A stretch of 10,317 bases of DNA from Paracoccaceae bacterium (GCA_007134805.1 SLKB01000133.1:1-10317), one strand, 5' to 3'; positions 1 to 6,189 are shown, counted from the first letter of the stretch. Made by a program: numbers and translations. Notes: generated from the letters alone by a model not told the origin.

Positions 1-210
1 ACGCGAGAGTTGCAGATCGGCGCACTGGGCGAGGACGGGCTGGCCGCCTGCCCCGATCGCGCGCTCTGGCAGGTGCCGCGCTGCTCGCTTCCGGCGAGCC
101 CCGCGCTCTGGCACGGAACGCGGCTGATTGCCGCGCCGTTGGCCGGTTTTGCCCCACAATGGCGCGCAAAGCTCGTGAATCCTGCGGAGTTGAGCGTGCT
201 TCAGGGGTAA
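1..210 (+). CDS. tilS: TilS, tRNA(Ile)-lysidine synthetase, C-terminal fragment (5' end outside window)
   Basis: The reading frame is open from the first base and ends in TAA at 208-210, leaving the last 69 residues. The visible part resembles the small C-terminal domain of alphaproteobacterial TilS, with the pattern 'LGEDGLAACPD', then 'PRCSLPASPALW', then 'LIAAPLAG'. TilS converts cytidine-34 of the CAU-anticodon tRNA(Ile) to lysidine with ATP and lysine, in the cytoplasm. The catalytic PP-loop domain lies outside the window, so the name rests on the tail and on the position directly upstream of ftsH, the usual order in Rhodobacterales. The gap to ftsH is 89 bases, so the two may be co-transcribed, although a possible separate ftsH promoter lies between them. 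Confidence 0.72.
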   Translation, partial: TRELQIGALGEDGLAACPDRALWQVPRCSLPASPALWHGTRLIAAPLAGFAPQWRAKLVNPAELSVLQG

Positions 211-215
211 TCTCA

Positions 216-243
216 TTGATCACCCGCCCATATTTGCTATGTA
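216..243 (+). promoter_or_regulatory. Candidate ftsH promoter
   Basis: A TTGATC hexamer at 216-221 is followed after 16 bases by TATGTA at 238-243, with TG one base upstream (extended -10 form), about 56 bases before the ftsH GTG. The match to a housekeeping sigma-70 promoter is moderate. ftsH is a heat-shock gene in many proteobacteria. A CCCATATTT stretch at 227-235 recalls a sigma-32 -10 element, but I found no matching -35 at a proper distance. Confidence 0.3.
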
Positions 244-299
244 TGTAAGCAGGACAAGGCGCCTGCGGGCACCACCATCCATCACAAGAGGAGACGCCC

Positions 300-2219
300 G
301 TGGGCAACGCACGGAATTTTGCATTCTGGATCGTGCTCTTCCTGCTGATGATCATGTTGTTCAACATGTTCAGCACGGGACAGAACGCATCTTCGGCGCG
401 CAGCGTGAATTACTCGGATTTCATCGAGCGTGTTGACAACAACGAAGTGAGCCGCGTGACCATCGATGGCGAGCGGATCGTGTTTGTCGGTCGCGACGGG
501 CAGCAGTATTCGACCGTGCGCCCCGATGACACCAACCTGACGCAGCGCCTGCTCGACGCCCAGATCCCAGTCGAGGCGCGCCCGCAGCAACAGTCGGGCT
601 TCCTCTCGACGCTTGTTCTGTGGCTTCCCTTCCTGCTTCTGATCGGCGTGTGGATCTATTTCATGAACCGGATGCAGGGTGGTGGTCGCGGTGGCGCGAT
701 GGGCTTTGGCAAGTCGAAGGCGAAACTGCTTACGGAAAAGAGCGGCCGCGTGACCTTTGACGATGTGGCCGGAATTGATGAAGCCAAGGATGAGCTGGAA
801 GAGATCGTGGAATTCCTGCGCAACCCGCAGAAGTTCTCGCGCCTCGGCGGCAAGATCCCGAAAGGCGCGCTGCTGGTTGGCCCGCCGGGCACAGGTAAGA
901 CACTGCTTGCGCGCGCGATTGCGGGCGAGGCCGGCGTGCCCTTTTTCACGATTTCGGGGTCGGACTTCGTCGAGATGTTCGTCGGCGTGGGTGCGAGCCG
1001 TGTGCGCGACATGTTCGAACAAGCCAAGAAGAACGCACCGTGCATCGTCTTCATCGACGAGATTGACGCGGTCGGCCGTTCCCGCGGCGTGGGCTATGGT
1101 GGCGGCAATGATGAGCGTGAGCAGACGCTTAACCAACTGCTGGTCGAGATGGACGGGTTCGAGGCCAATGAGGGAATCATAATCGTCGCGGCAACGAACC
1201 GCCCCGATGTGCTCGACCCCGCACTCCTGCGTCCGGGTCGTTTCGACCGCCAGGTGCAGGTGCCCAACCCCGACATCAAGGGGCGTGAGCGCATTCTTGG
1301 CGTGCATGCCCGCAAGGTGCCGCTGGGGCCGAATGTCGATCTGCGCATCATCGCGCGCGGCACCCCGGGCTTTTCGGGCGCTGATTTGGCGAACCTCGTG
1401 AACGAGGCCGCGTTGATGGCAGCGCGCTCGAATCGGCGCTTTGTGACCATGGACGATTTCGAGAATGCCAAGGACAAGGTCATGATGGGTGCCGAGCGGC
1501 GCTCGATGGTCATGTCCGAGGACGAGAAAAAGTTGACTGCCTATCACGAGGCCGGCCATGCGGTCGTGGGGCTTCATGTGCCCGAGCATGATCCGATCCA
1601 CAAGGCGACGATCATCCCGCGCGGTCGTGCGCTTGGCCTCGTCCTCTCCTTGCCGGAGCGTGATCAGCTATCGGTCACCTACCGCAAGTACAAGTCGAAG
1701 ATCGCAATGGCGATGGGTGGGCGTGTTGCCGAGGAGCTGGTCTTCGGGACGGACTCGGTCACCTCTGGCGCCGCAAGTGACATCCAGCAGGTCACCAAGA
1801 TTGCGCGCGCCATGGTCACGCAATTCGGCTTCGATCCGGAACTGGGCTATGTCGATTACGCCAATGAACAGCAGAGCTATCTCGGCAATTACGGGGGCGG
1901 GTCCAATCACTCCGGCACCACGCAGAAGATGATCGACGACAAGGTGCGCGAACTGGTCAACGAAGGCTATGAGACCGCCAAGCGCATCCTGACCGAACAT
2001 CGTGACGAGTTGGAGAATCTTGCCCAAGGCCTGCTCGAATACGAGACCTTGACCGGTCCGGAAATCACGCGCGTGATGCGCGGAGAGCCGCTGGGGCGCG
2101 ATGACGACGACGAAGACAGCAAGCCCTCTGGCAAACCGTCGGTTGCCGCGATCCCGAAAACGCGCGGTCGCCGCAAGAGCGACGATGATGGCGGGCTGGA
2201 GCCTGAACCCTCGGCCTAA
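300..2219 (+). CDS. ftsH: FtsH, membrane-anchored ATP-dependent zinc metalloprotease
   Basis: A 639-residue hexameric AAA+ protease that extracts and degrades misassembled membrane proteins and short-lived cytoplasmic regulators. Two membrane segments (about residues 6-24 and 101-121) flank a periplasmic domain of roughly 75 residues. The AAA+ module carries Walker A GPPGTGKT (194-201), Walker B FIDEID (251-256) and a second region of homology with the arginine fingers around RPGRFDRQ (311-318). The zinc site is HEAGH (416-420), with Asp494 in 'SDIQQ' as the third ligand, so all catalytic parts are present. The start is GTG, chosen because AGAGGAG at 287-293 lies six bases upstream. After residue 598 the tail is low-complexity: an acidic DDDDED run, a basic RGRRK cluster, then DDDGG. 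Such tails vary greatly between FtsH orthologues. The length is normal for the family. Confidence 0.98.
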   Translation: MGNARNFAFWIVLFLLMIMLFNMFSTGQNASSARSVNYSDFIERVDNNEVSRVTIDGERIVFVGRDGQQYSTVRPDDTNLTQRLLDAQIPVEARPQQQSGFLSTLVLWLPFLLLIGVWIYFMNRMQGGGRGGAMGFGKSKAKLLTEKSGRVTFDDVAGIDEAKDELEEIVEFLRNPQKFSRLGGKIPKGALLVGPPGTGKTLLARAIAGEAGVPFFTISGSDFVEMFVGVGASRVRDMFEQAKKNAPCIVFIDEIDAVGRSRGVGYGGGNDEREQTLNQLLVEMDGFEANEGIIIVAATNRPDVLDPALLRPGRFDRQVQVPNPDIKGRERILGVHARKVPLGPNVDLRIIARGTPGFSGADLANLVNEAALMAARSNRRFVTMDDFENAKDKVMMGAERRSMVMSEDEKKLTAYHEAGHAVVGLHVPEHDPIHKATIIPRGRALGLVLSLPERDQLSVTYRKYKSKIAMAMGGRVAEELVFGTDSVTSGAASDIQQVTKIARAMVTQFGFDPELGYVDYANEQQSYLGNYGGGSNHSGTTQKMIDDKVRELVNEGYETAKRILTEHRDELENLAQGLLEYETLTGPEITRVMRGEPLGRDDDDEDSKPSGKPSVAAIPKTRGRRKSDDDGGLEPEPSA

Positions 2220-2240
2220 GGCGTCACACAACAAACGACA

Positions 2241-2274
2241 CGGCCCCGGATTATTCCCGGGGCCGTTTATTTTT
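2241..2274 (+). terminator. Rho-independent terminator after ftsH
   Basis: A perfect 9-base-pair GC-rich stem (CGGCCCCGG at 2241-2249 with CCGGGGCCG at 2257-2265) has a 7-base loop and is followed by TTTATTTTT. It begins 21 bases after the ftsH stop. Read on the minus strand the tract after the stem is only weakly T-rich, so any role for the converging GntR gene is doubtful. Confidence 0.93.
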
Positions 2275-2318
2275 GGTCTGGCCCTCGAGCGGAGACGGCA
2301 GCCTTGCGTAACGTCATC

Positions 2319-2984
2319 TCAGCCCTGCAGGTGCCGCAGCCCCTGTGTGACATCCATCCGCAGCGCAAGGCGCAGCGCGGCGTCATCGCCCGCGCGCAGC
2401 GCCTCGAGGATCATGCGATGATGCGGGGGCGCTGTCGTGCGGCGCAATCGCGTGTAAAGCGCCCGCATGGTCGGGCCGAGCTGAAGCCACACAGTCTCGA
2501 GAAGTCCCAGCATCGCAGGGCTTTGCGCCCGAAGATAGAGCGTCCGGTGAAATTCCAGGTTAGTGCGAATGTACTCGATCGGCTCCTGCCGGTAGACCGC
2601 GCGCGCATTGGTCTCGTTGATGACCTCCATCCGGTCGATGAGCGCCAGATGCGCACGACGCAGGGCACGGCTTGCTAGTTCCGGCTCCAGGAGCGCGCGG
2701 ATTGAGGCCAGCTCTTCGATCCGGTCGCGGTTCAACTCTGGCGTGGTCACACGCCCCGAGGCCGACATGCTGAGCGCCCCTTCGGCCGTCAGCCGGCGCA
2801 CCGCCTCGCGCGCAGGGGTCATGCTGACCCCGAAACTCTTGCCGATCCCGCGCAAGGTCAGCGCGTGCCCAGGCGCGAGTTCGCCATGCATGACCTGCTG
2901 GCGCAAGCCGCGATAGACCCGATCATGCGCAGATTGATAGGGCAGATCGCTCATGGCAAGGGATCGGGGTATGGCAGCAGGCAT
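2319..2984 (-). CDS. GntR-family (FadR/FCD subfamily) transcription regulator
   Basis: The 221-residue protein has a winged helix-turn-helix at about 20-80, with the family signature 'LRGIGKSFGVSMTPAREAV' (44-62), and an all-helical FCD effector domain at about 88-215. In FCD domains a metal or acid ligand is usually held by Asp/Asn and three His. Here Asn142, His146 and His189 fit, but the last His position appears to be Asp211. The start is uncertain: ATG at 2984 has no clear ribosome site, and ATG at 2952-2954 (residue 11, MSDLPY) would give 211 residues and a tidier N-terminus. The gene is divergent from coxG with about 125 bases between them, the usual place for a regulator of its neighbour. 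Members commonly sense small carboxylic acids. Lactate or another 2-hydroxyacid is a guess based on the nearby dehydrogenase. Confidence 0.9.
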   Translation of the reverse strand: MPAAIPRSLAMSDLPYQSAHDRVYRGLRQQVMHGELAPGHALTLRGIGKSFGVSMTPAREAVRRLTAEGALSMSASGRVTTPELNRDRIEELASIRALLEPELASRALRRAHLALIDRMEVINETNARAVYRQEPIEYIRTNLEFHRTLYLRAQSPAMLGLLETVWLQLGPTMRALYTRLRRTTAPPHHRMILEALRAGDDAALRLALRMDVTQGLRHLQG

Positions 2985-2991
2985 GCTTGAG

Positions 2992-3001
2992 TGTGATCAC
3001 A
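2992..3001. promoter_or_regulatory. Perfect palindrome TGTGATCACA, candidate GntR operator
   Basis: A perfect 10-base palindrome lies eight bases upstream of the longer GntR start and about 110 bases upstream of the coxG start. GntR/FCD proteins bind short palindromes with GT...AC halves, so an autoregulatory site is reasonable. The halves also match the CRP half site TGTGA/TCACA, but without the six-base spacer CRP needs. A 10-base palindrome can arise by chance. Confidence 0.35.
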
Positions 3002-3051
3002 AATTCCTCACCCGGTCAATGCGGCGCCCTGCTCTACGACCATTGGCGCCT

Positions 3052-3079
3052 TTGCCATCGTCTGATCCTCAGCTATCCT
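3052..3079 (+). promoter_or_regulatory. Candidate coxG promoter
   Basis: TTGCCA at 3052-3057 (five of six matches to TTGACA) and TATCCT at 3074-3079 (four of six to TATAAT) are spaced by 16 bases. A start near 3086 would leave a leader of about 24 bases before the coxG ATG. The -10 element lies inside a tandem direct repeat (see 3065-3093). Confidence 0.45.
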
Positions 3080-3093
3080 CAGCCGGTCCTTAG
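3065..3093 (+). repeat. Tandem 9-base direct repeats with helical spacing in the coxG promoter
   Basis: ATCCTCAGC occurs exactly at 3065-3073 and 3075-3083, a period of ten bases. A decayed third copy (TCCTTAG, one mismatch over seven bases) lies at 3087-3093, eleven bases further on in phase. The copies overlap the proposed -10 and the start region, so a protein binding one face of the helix could block or recruit polymerase. No known operator is recognised. Confidence 0.6.
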
Positions 3094-3100
3094 AGGAGGA
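3092..3100 (+). promoter_or_regulatory. Ribosome binding site fixing the coxG start
   Basis: AGAGGAGGA is a near-perfect Shine-Dalgarno sequence nine bases before ATG 3110. The frame is open back to an ATG at 2987, which would add 41 residues that do not resemble the family and would run through the promoter, so the internal start is chosen. Confidence 0.8.
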
Positions 3101-3109
3101 GTTCCACAG

Positions 3110-3661
3110 ATGCAGATGACCGATGACCGTACGATCGCCGCGCCGCCCACCAAGGTTTGGGATGCCTTGTTCGATCCGGAGGTGCTGAAGGCCTGTGTCC
3201 CTGGCTGTCAGGAACTAACCGGCAATTCCGAGGACGGCTATGAGGCCGTGGTGGTGCAGAAGGTCGGACCGGTCAAGGCGACCTTCAAGGGCCAGGTGAC
3301 GATGCAGGACGTCGTCGCCGGCGAAAGCTGCACCCTGGTTGGCGAAGGCAAGGGAGGTGCTGCGGGTTTTGCGAAAGGTGCGGCGCAGATCCGTCTCGTG
3401 CCCGATGACGCGGGCGGCACAGTGCTGCATTACGAGGTCGATGCCAAGGTCGGCGGCAAGCTCGCACAACTCGGAAGCCGCATCGTCGATGGCTTCGCCA
3501 AGCGGATGGCGGGTGAATTCTTCACACGGTTCAAGGATCAGGTGGAGGACCCTGCTGAAATCGCGAGCGTCCCGGCCGAGGACAGTGTCACCGAGCATGA
3601 GCCTGCCGAGGTAGAGGCGCGCGCCGAGAAGAAGAGCTGGTTCAAACGCGTCTTCAACTAA
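3110..3661 (+). CDS. CoxG-like SRPBCC-fold protein (carbon monoxide dehydrogenase subunit G family), orphan
   Basis: A 183-residue protein whose first ~150 residues match the CoxG family: opening 'DDRTIAAPPTKVWDALFDPE', then 'LKACVPGCQEL' and 'GKGGAAGFAKGAAQIRL', ending in a long amphipathic helix 'GSRIVDGFAKRMAGEFFTRF'. The fold (START/SRPBCC) has a deep hydrophobic pocket. In aerobic CO dehydrogenase systems CoxG recruits the enzyme to the membrane and has been linked to quinone handling. The tail is a flexible acidic stretch ending in the basic-aromatic 'KKSWFKRVFN', which looks like a membrane-touching anchor. No CO dehydrogenase large, medium or small subunit is visible within the window, so a role in CO oxidation is not supported here. 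The gene is followed after 73 bases by a 2-hydroxyacid dehydrogenase that may be a functional partner. A second in-frame ATG follows at 3116. Confidence 0.87.
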   Translation: MQMTDDRTIAAPPTKVWDALFDPEVLKACVPGCQELTGNSEDGYEAVVVQKVGPVKATFKGQVTMQDVVAGESCTLVGEGKGGAAGFAKGAAQIRLVPDDAGGTVLHYEVDAKVGGKLAQLGSRIVDGFAKRMAGEFFTRFKDQVEDPAEIASVPAEDSVTEHEPAEVEARAEKKSWFKRVFN

Positions 3662-3693
3662 GCCTGCGCTGCTTGCATCGACCCCGCGCCTTC

Positions 3694-3710
3694 GGTAAAG
3701 TTTTTTTACC
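3694..3710. promoter_or_regulatory. Inverted repeat GGTAAA-N5-TTTACC upstream of lldD, candidate operator
   Basis: Two perfect 6-base arms (3694-3699 and 3705-3710) flank GTTTT, 25 bases before the lldD ATG. GGT/ACC arms are typical of GntR/FCD regulators of lactate and pyruvate genes (LldR, PdhR, FadR), though those sites have a much tighter core than the 11 bases between GGT and ACC here. A weak promoter overlaps it: TTGCAT at 3673-3678 and TAAAGT at 3696-3701 with 17-base spacing, so binding would cover the -10. It could also be a weak hairpin, but the T-run lies inside the repeat rather than after it. Confidence 0.45.
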
Positions 3711-3723
3711 AATTCAGGAATGC

Positions 3724-3731
3724 GGGAGGGG
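3724..3731 (+). promoter_or_regulatory. Ribosome binding site choosing the lldD start at 3735
   Basis: GGGAGGGG ends three bases before ATG 3735. The frame also has an ATG at 3720, but that codon lies immediately before this purine run and has no site of its own, so the five residues MREGQ are probably not translated. Confidence 0.7.
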
Positions 3732-3734
3732 CAG

Positions 3735-4904
3735 ATGCCAGTCATTACCAATATCGAGGATCTGCACCGGATATATCGCCGGCGCACGCCGCGCATGTTC
3801 TACGACTATGCGCAATCGGGCAGCTGGACTGAGCAGACCTTCCGTGAAAACAGCAGCGATTTTCAACATCTGCGCCTCAAGCAGCGCGTCGCCGTCGATA
3901 TGTCGGGGCGCAGCACCCGCAGTAAGATGATAGGGCAGGATGTGGCCATGCCCGTCGCGCTGGGCCCCGTCGGGCTGACCGGCATGCAATCGGCCGACGG
4001 CGAGATCAAGGCCGCCCGCGCCGCCGAAAAATTCGGCGTGCCGTTCTGTCTATCGACCATGTCGATCTGTTCGATCGAGGATGTTGCCGCACATACGAAA
4101 AAACCGTTCTGGTTTCAGGTCTACACGCTCAAGGATGATGATTTCATGCGCCGCCTGATCGAGCGGGCCAAGGCGGCGAAATGCTCTGCACTTGTGGTCA
4201 CGGTCGATTTGCAGGTCCTGGGCCAGCGCCATAAGGATATCAAGAACGGGATGTCGGCACCTCCGAAGCTGACGGTCAAATCCATCGCCAACATGATGAC
4301 GAAAATCCCCTGGGGCCTTGAAATGCTTGGCACCAAGCGACGGTTCTTCGGCAATATCGTGGGCCATGCCAAGGGGGTAAGCGACCCCTCCTCGCTGTCG
4401 ACCTGGACGGCCGAGGCTTTCGATGTCTCGCTCAATTGGGCGCGGATCGCGCAGTTCAAGGAGTGGTGGGGCGGGCCGCTGATCGTCAAGGGCGTCATGA
4501 CCCCCGAGGATGCCCTGCGCGCGACTGAAATCGGTGCGGATGCAATTGTCGTCTCGAACCACGGGGGACGGCAACTCGATGGGGCCGTCAGTTCGATCCG
4601 GATGCTGCCCAGCATTGTAGATGCTGTCGGCGACAAGTCCGAAGTGCATTTCGATTCCGGGATCCGATCCGGACAGGATGTGCTCAAGGCCGTCGCACTG
4701 GGAGCGAAGGGCACCTATATCGGCCGCGCATGGACCTATGGCCTAGGCGCGATGGGCGAGGCTGGCGTGACCAAGACGCTCGAGATCATCCACAAGGAGC
4801 TTGACGTCACCATGGCGCTCTGTGGCGAGACCGATGTGCATAATCTGGGGCCACACAACCTTTACGTGCCACGCGGCTTCGACGATCCGACCGTGCTGCT
4901 GTGA
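3735..4904 (+). CDS. lldD: FMN-dependent L-lactate dehydrogenase (2-hydroxyacid dehydrogenase family)
   Basis: A 389-residue TIM-barrel flavoprotein that oxidises an L-2-hydroxyacid to the 2-oxoacid and passes electrons to the quinone pool at the membrane. Family residues are in place: Tyr25 in 'FYDYAQSGSWTEQT', Gln128 and Tyr130 in 'WFQVYTLKDD', Lys252 in 'IVKGV', the catalytic base His276 and substrate-binding Arg279 in 'SNHGGRQLDGA', and the FMN phosphate loop 'DSGIRSG' (307-313). The ending 'VTMALCGETDVHNLGPHNLY' is typical of LldD-type members. There is no cytochrome b2 haem domain. L-lactate is the likeliest substrate, but glycolate, mandelate or other 2-hydroxyacids cannot be excluded from sequence alone. 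The gene lies 73 bases after coxG on the same strand, with its own possible promoter and operator. No lactate permease is adjacent. Confidence 0.88.
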   Translation: MPVITNIEDLHRIYRRRTPRMFYDYAQSGSWTEQTFRENSSDFQHLRLKQRVAVDMSGRSTRSKMIGQDVAMPVALGPVGLTGMQSADGEIKAARAAEKFGVPFCLSTMSICSIEDVAAHTKKPFWFQVYTLKDDDFMRRLIERAKAAKCSALVVTVDLQVLGQRHKDIKNGMSAPPKLTVKSIANMMTKIPWGLEMLGTKRRFFGNIVGHAKGVSDPSSLSTWTAEAFDVSLNWARIAQFKEWWGGPLIVKGVMTPEDALRATEIGADAIVVSNHGGRQLDGAVSSIRMLPSIVDAVGDKSEVHFDSGIRSGQDVLKAVALGAKGTYIGRAWTYGLGAMGEAGVTKTLEIIHKELDVTMALCGETDVHNLGPHNLYVPRGFDDPTVLL

Positions 4905-4931
4905 TCCCTGCCCGCACTCCTGCGATCTTGT

Positions 4932-4962
4932 GGGGGCTGACAAGCCAGAATGCCAAGCCCCC
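4932..4962 (+). terminator. Weak hairpin after lldD, possible terminator
   Basis: GGGGGCT at 4932-4938 can pair with AGCCCCC at 4956-4962 across a 17-base loop, followed by TTCCCTTC rather than a T-run. It begins 27 bases after the lldD stop. The long loop and missing T-run make intrinsic termination doubtful. Confidence 0.25.
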
Positions 4963-4991
4963 TTCCCTTCGCCCCGAATCTGCCCTATAGC
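4963..4991 (+). promoter_or_regulatory. Candidate rplY promoter
   Basis: TATAGC at 4986-4991 is a fair -10 (four of six). The paired -35 with 17-base spacing, TTCCCT at 4963-4968, is poor. The spacer is GC-rich. A start near 4998 would give a leader of about 58 bases before rplY. Confidence 0.3.
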
Positions 4992-5004
4992 GCAGGCTCA
5001 TCGC

Positions 5005-5026
5005 GCCCGCACCCTTGGAGGCGGGC
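5005..5026 (+). promoter_or_regulatory. Leader hairpin upstream of rplY
   Basis: GCCCGC (5005-5010) and GCGGGC (5021-5026) form a perfect 6-base-pair stem with a 10-base loop, 29 bases before the rplY ATG. It falls inside the proposed leader RNA. L25-type proteins bind 5S rRNA, so feedback on the leader can be imagined, but no 5S-like shape is evident. Confidence 0.25.
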
Positions 5027-5055
5027 CGTTATCTTTGTTCGAAAGGACCTAAACA

Positions 5056-5676
5056 ATGGCTGGTGAGATCCCTGATCTGATCGCCGAGGTACGCACGGGG
5101 ACAGGCAAGGGGGCCGCCCGTAAAGCTCGTCGCGAGCAACTCGTACCCGGTATCGTCTATGGGGGCGGCGCAGACCCGCTTCCGCTGAATTTCAAATACA
5201 ACTACCTTCTGGCAAAGCTGAAGGCAGGGCGTTTCCTGTCGACACTTTTCAACCTGAAGGTGGAAGGTCAAGATGACGTGCGCGTCATCTGCCGCGCCGT
5301 GCAGCGCGATGTGGTCAAGGGACTGCCGACCCATATCGACCTGATGCGCCTGCGTCGTGCAAGTCGGATCAACCTGTTCATTCCGGTCGAGTTCACCAAC
5401 CATGAGCAATGCGTGGGCCTGAAACGCGGCGGGACGCTCACCATTGTGCGCCCTGAGGTGGAACTCAACGTGCTCGCCGGCGAGATCCCCGAAAAGCTGG
5501 TCGTCAATCTCGAGGGCCTGCAGATCGGCGATACGATCACCATCTCGGCGATCACGCTGCCCGAGGGCACAAAACCGACGATCGAGCGCGATTTCGTGAT
5601 TGCCAATATCTCGGCGCCGCGCGCATTGGTCGCGGCCGAAGATGACGCTGAGGAAGCCGAGCCCGCCGAGGAGTGA
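5056..5676 (+). CDS. rplY: 50S ribosomal protein L25 / general stress protein CTC
   Basis: A 206-residue two-domain L25 (CTC/TL5 type). Residues 1-95 form the 5S-rRNA-binding L25 domain, including '[13 protein letters not shown]' and 'PGIVYGGG'. Residues 97-190 form the beta-rich TL5/CTC C-terminal domain, seen in '[12 protein letters not shown]', '[12 protein letters not shown]' and '[14 protein letters not shown]'. A short acidic tail, '[12 protein letters not shown]', follows. This is the long form, about twice the ~95-residue single-domain E. coli protein, as is usual in alphaproteobacteria. It sits on the central protuberance of the large subunit. AAAGGA at 5042-5047 lies eight bases before the ATG. 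The next gene on this strand is pth, the common partner of rplY, but here an oppositely oriented gene and a terminator separate them. Confidence 0.96.
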   Translation: MAGEIPDLIAEVRTGTGKGAARKARREQLVPGIVYGGGADPLPLNFKYNYLLAKLKAGRFLSTLFNLKVEGQDDVRVICRAVQRDVVKGLPTHIDLMRLRRASRINLFIPVEFTNHEQCVGLKRGGTLTIVRPEVELNVLAGEIPEKLVVNLEGLQIGDTITISAITLPEGTKPTIERDFVIANISAPRALVAAEDDAEEAEPAEE

Positions 5677-5697
5677 CCGGCTCGATCTGGCAGATGA

Positions 5698-5727
5698 AAG
5701 GGGCAGCGCCGTCGGGCGCTGCCCCTT
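5698..5727 (+). terminator. Strong hairpin terminator between the converging rplY and monooxygenase genes
   Basis: A perfect 12-base-pair stem (AAGGGGCAGCGC at 5698-5709 with GCGCTGCCCCTT at 5716-5727) encloses a 6-base loop, CGTCGG. It starts 21 bases after the rplY stop and ends 24 bases before the stop of the minus-strand gene. After the stem the plus strand reads TTCTCATT and the minus strand TTTCAT, so it probably serves both directions despite short T-runs. Confidence 0.85.
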
Positions 5728-5751
5728 CTCATTATGCGGAGCTACTCAACT

Positions 5752-6066
5752 CTATGGTGTGATCTGTTGCACTGAATCGTAGAATTCAAGGACAGGCGGA
5801 CCAAGGTAGATATCCGCATGCGCGCGCACGCCCTTGTGCGCACCCCGAAAATTCTGCGATTTCGCCCAGTCCTCGAACGCAGCCTTGTCGCGCCAGAGCG
5901 TGTGGGACAGGTAGACCGTACTTTCAGCGTCGCTCGCGCCCCGAAACAGGTGAAACTCGACGAACCCGTCAAGTCCCGGCAGTTTGCTCTCACGGTTGGT
6001 CCAGACCTCCTCGAAGGCAGCCTCTTGTCCTGGACGGACCTGAAAGCGATTGATGGTCAGATACAT
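5752..6066 (-). CDS. Small antibiotic-biosynthesis-monooxygenase-fold protein, IsdG/HmoA-like haem-degrading monooxygenase
   Basis: A 104-residue protein with the dimeric ferredoxin-like ABM fold. The catalytic triad of IsdG-type haem monooxygenases can be read off: Asn6 in 'MYLTINRF', Trp67 in 'FEDWAKSQNF' and His77 in 'RGAHKG', at almost the same residue numbers as in staphylococcal IsdG/IsdI. The 'SHTLWRDKAAFEDW' motif is also typical. The likely role is oxidative opening of haem in the cytoplasm to free iron, although other ABM proteins act on quinones. The frame is open far upstream (to 6987), but that part is antisense to pth. ATG 6066 is chosen because the family homology begins there and AAAAAGG lies a few bases upstream. 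No iron-uptake genes or clear Irr/Fur-like box are seen nearby. Confidence 0.82.
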   Translation of the reverse strand: MYLTINRFQVRPGQEAAFEEVWTNRESKLPGLDGFVEFHLFRGASDAESTVYLSHTLWRDKAAFEDWAKSQNFRGAHKGVRAHADIYLGPPVLEFYDSVQQITP

Positions 6067-6097
6067 GCAGATGCCTTTTTCTTCTCGCCGCGCAGGC

Positions 6098-6125
6098 ATC
6101 CTACCTGCAGGAGCCACCAGCGCAA
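6098..6125 (-). promoter_or_regulatory. Candidate promoter of the haem monooxygenase gene
   Basis: On the minus strand TTGCGC (6125-6120) and TAGGAT (6103-6098) are spaced by 16 bases, about 30 bases before the ATG. An inverted repeat, GCAGG-N7-CCTGC (6092-6108), covers the -10, which would suit repression, but it is short. Confidence 0.3.
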
Positions 6126-6133
6126 CCGGGCGC

Positions 6134-6162
6134 TTTTCGACGCGGGCGGGCTGGCGTATGCT
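6134..6162 (+). promoter_or_regulatory. Candidate pth promoter
   Basis: TATGCT at 6157-6162 is a fair -10 element. The -35 (TTTTCG at 6134-6139, 17-base spacing) is weak. This would start transcription near 6169, about 20 bases before the pth ATG. Some promoter is needed here because the terminator after rplY separates the two genes. Confidence 0.3.
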
Positions 6163-6189
6163 CTGGCAGGGATTGCGGAAAGGCAGGTA

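Noticed and set aside
282..1601. A 439-codon open frame on the minus strand inside ftsH
   Set aside because: It is the antisense shadow of a complete ftsH with every catalytic motif. The translation is rich in His and Arg, as expected from reverse reading of high-GC coding DNA, and resembles no family.
3023..3050. Two GGCGCC palindromes 22 bases apart in the GntR-coxG intergenic region
   Set aside because: Six-base GC palindromes are common in DNA of this composition. There is no further symmetry around them.
3110..3661. Reading the CoxG-like gene as evidence of carbon monoxide oxidation
   Set aside because: No CO dehydrogenase structural or maturation gene is present in the window, and CoxG-like SRPBCC proteins occur widely apart from it.
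2319..4904. GntR-CoxG-LldD block as a horizontally acquired island
   Set aside because: Base composition and codon style look like the neighbouring genes, and there are no integrase, tRNA, transposase or flanking repeats.
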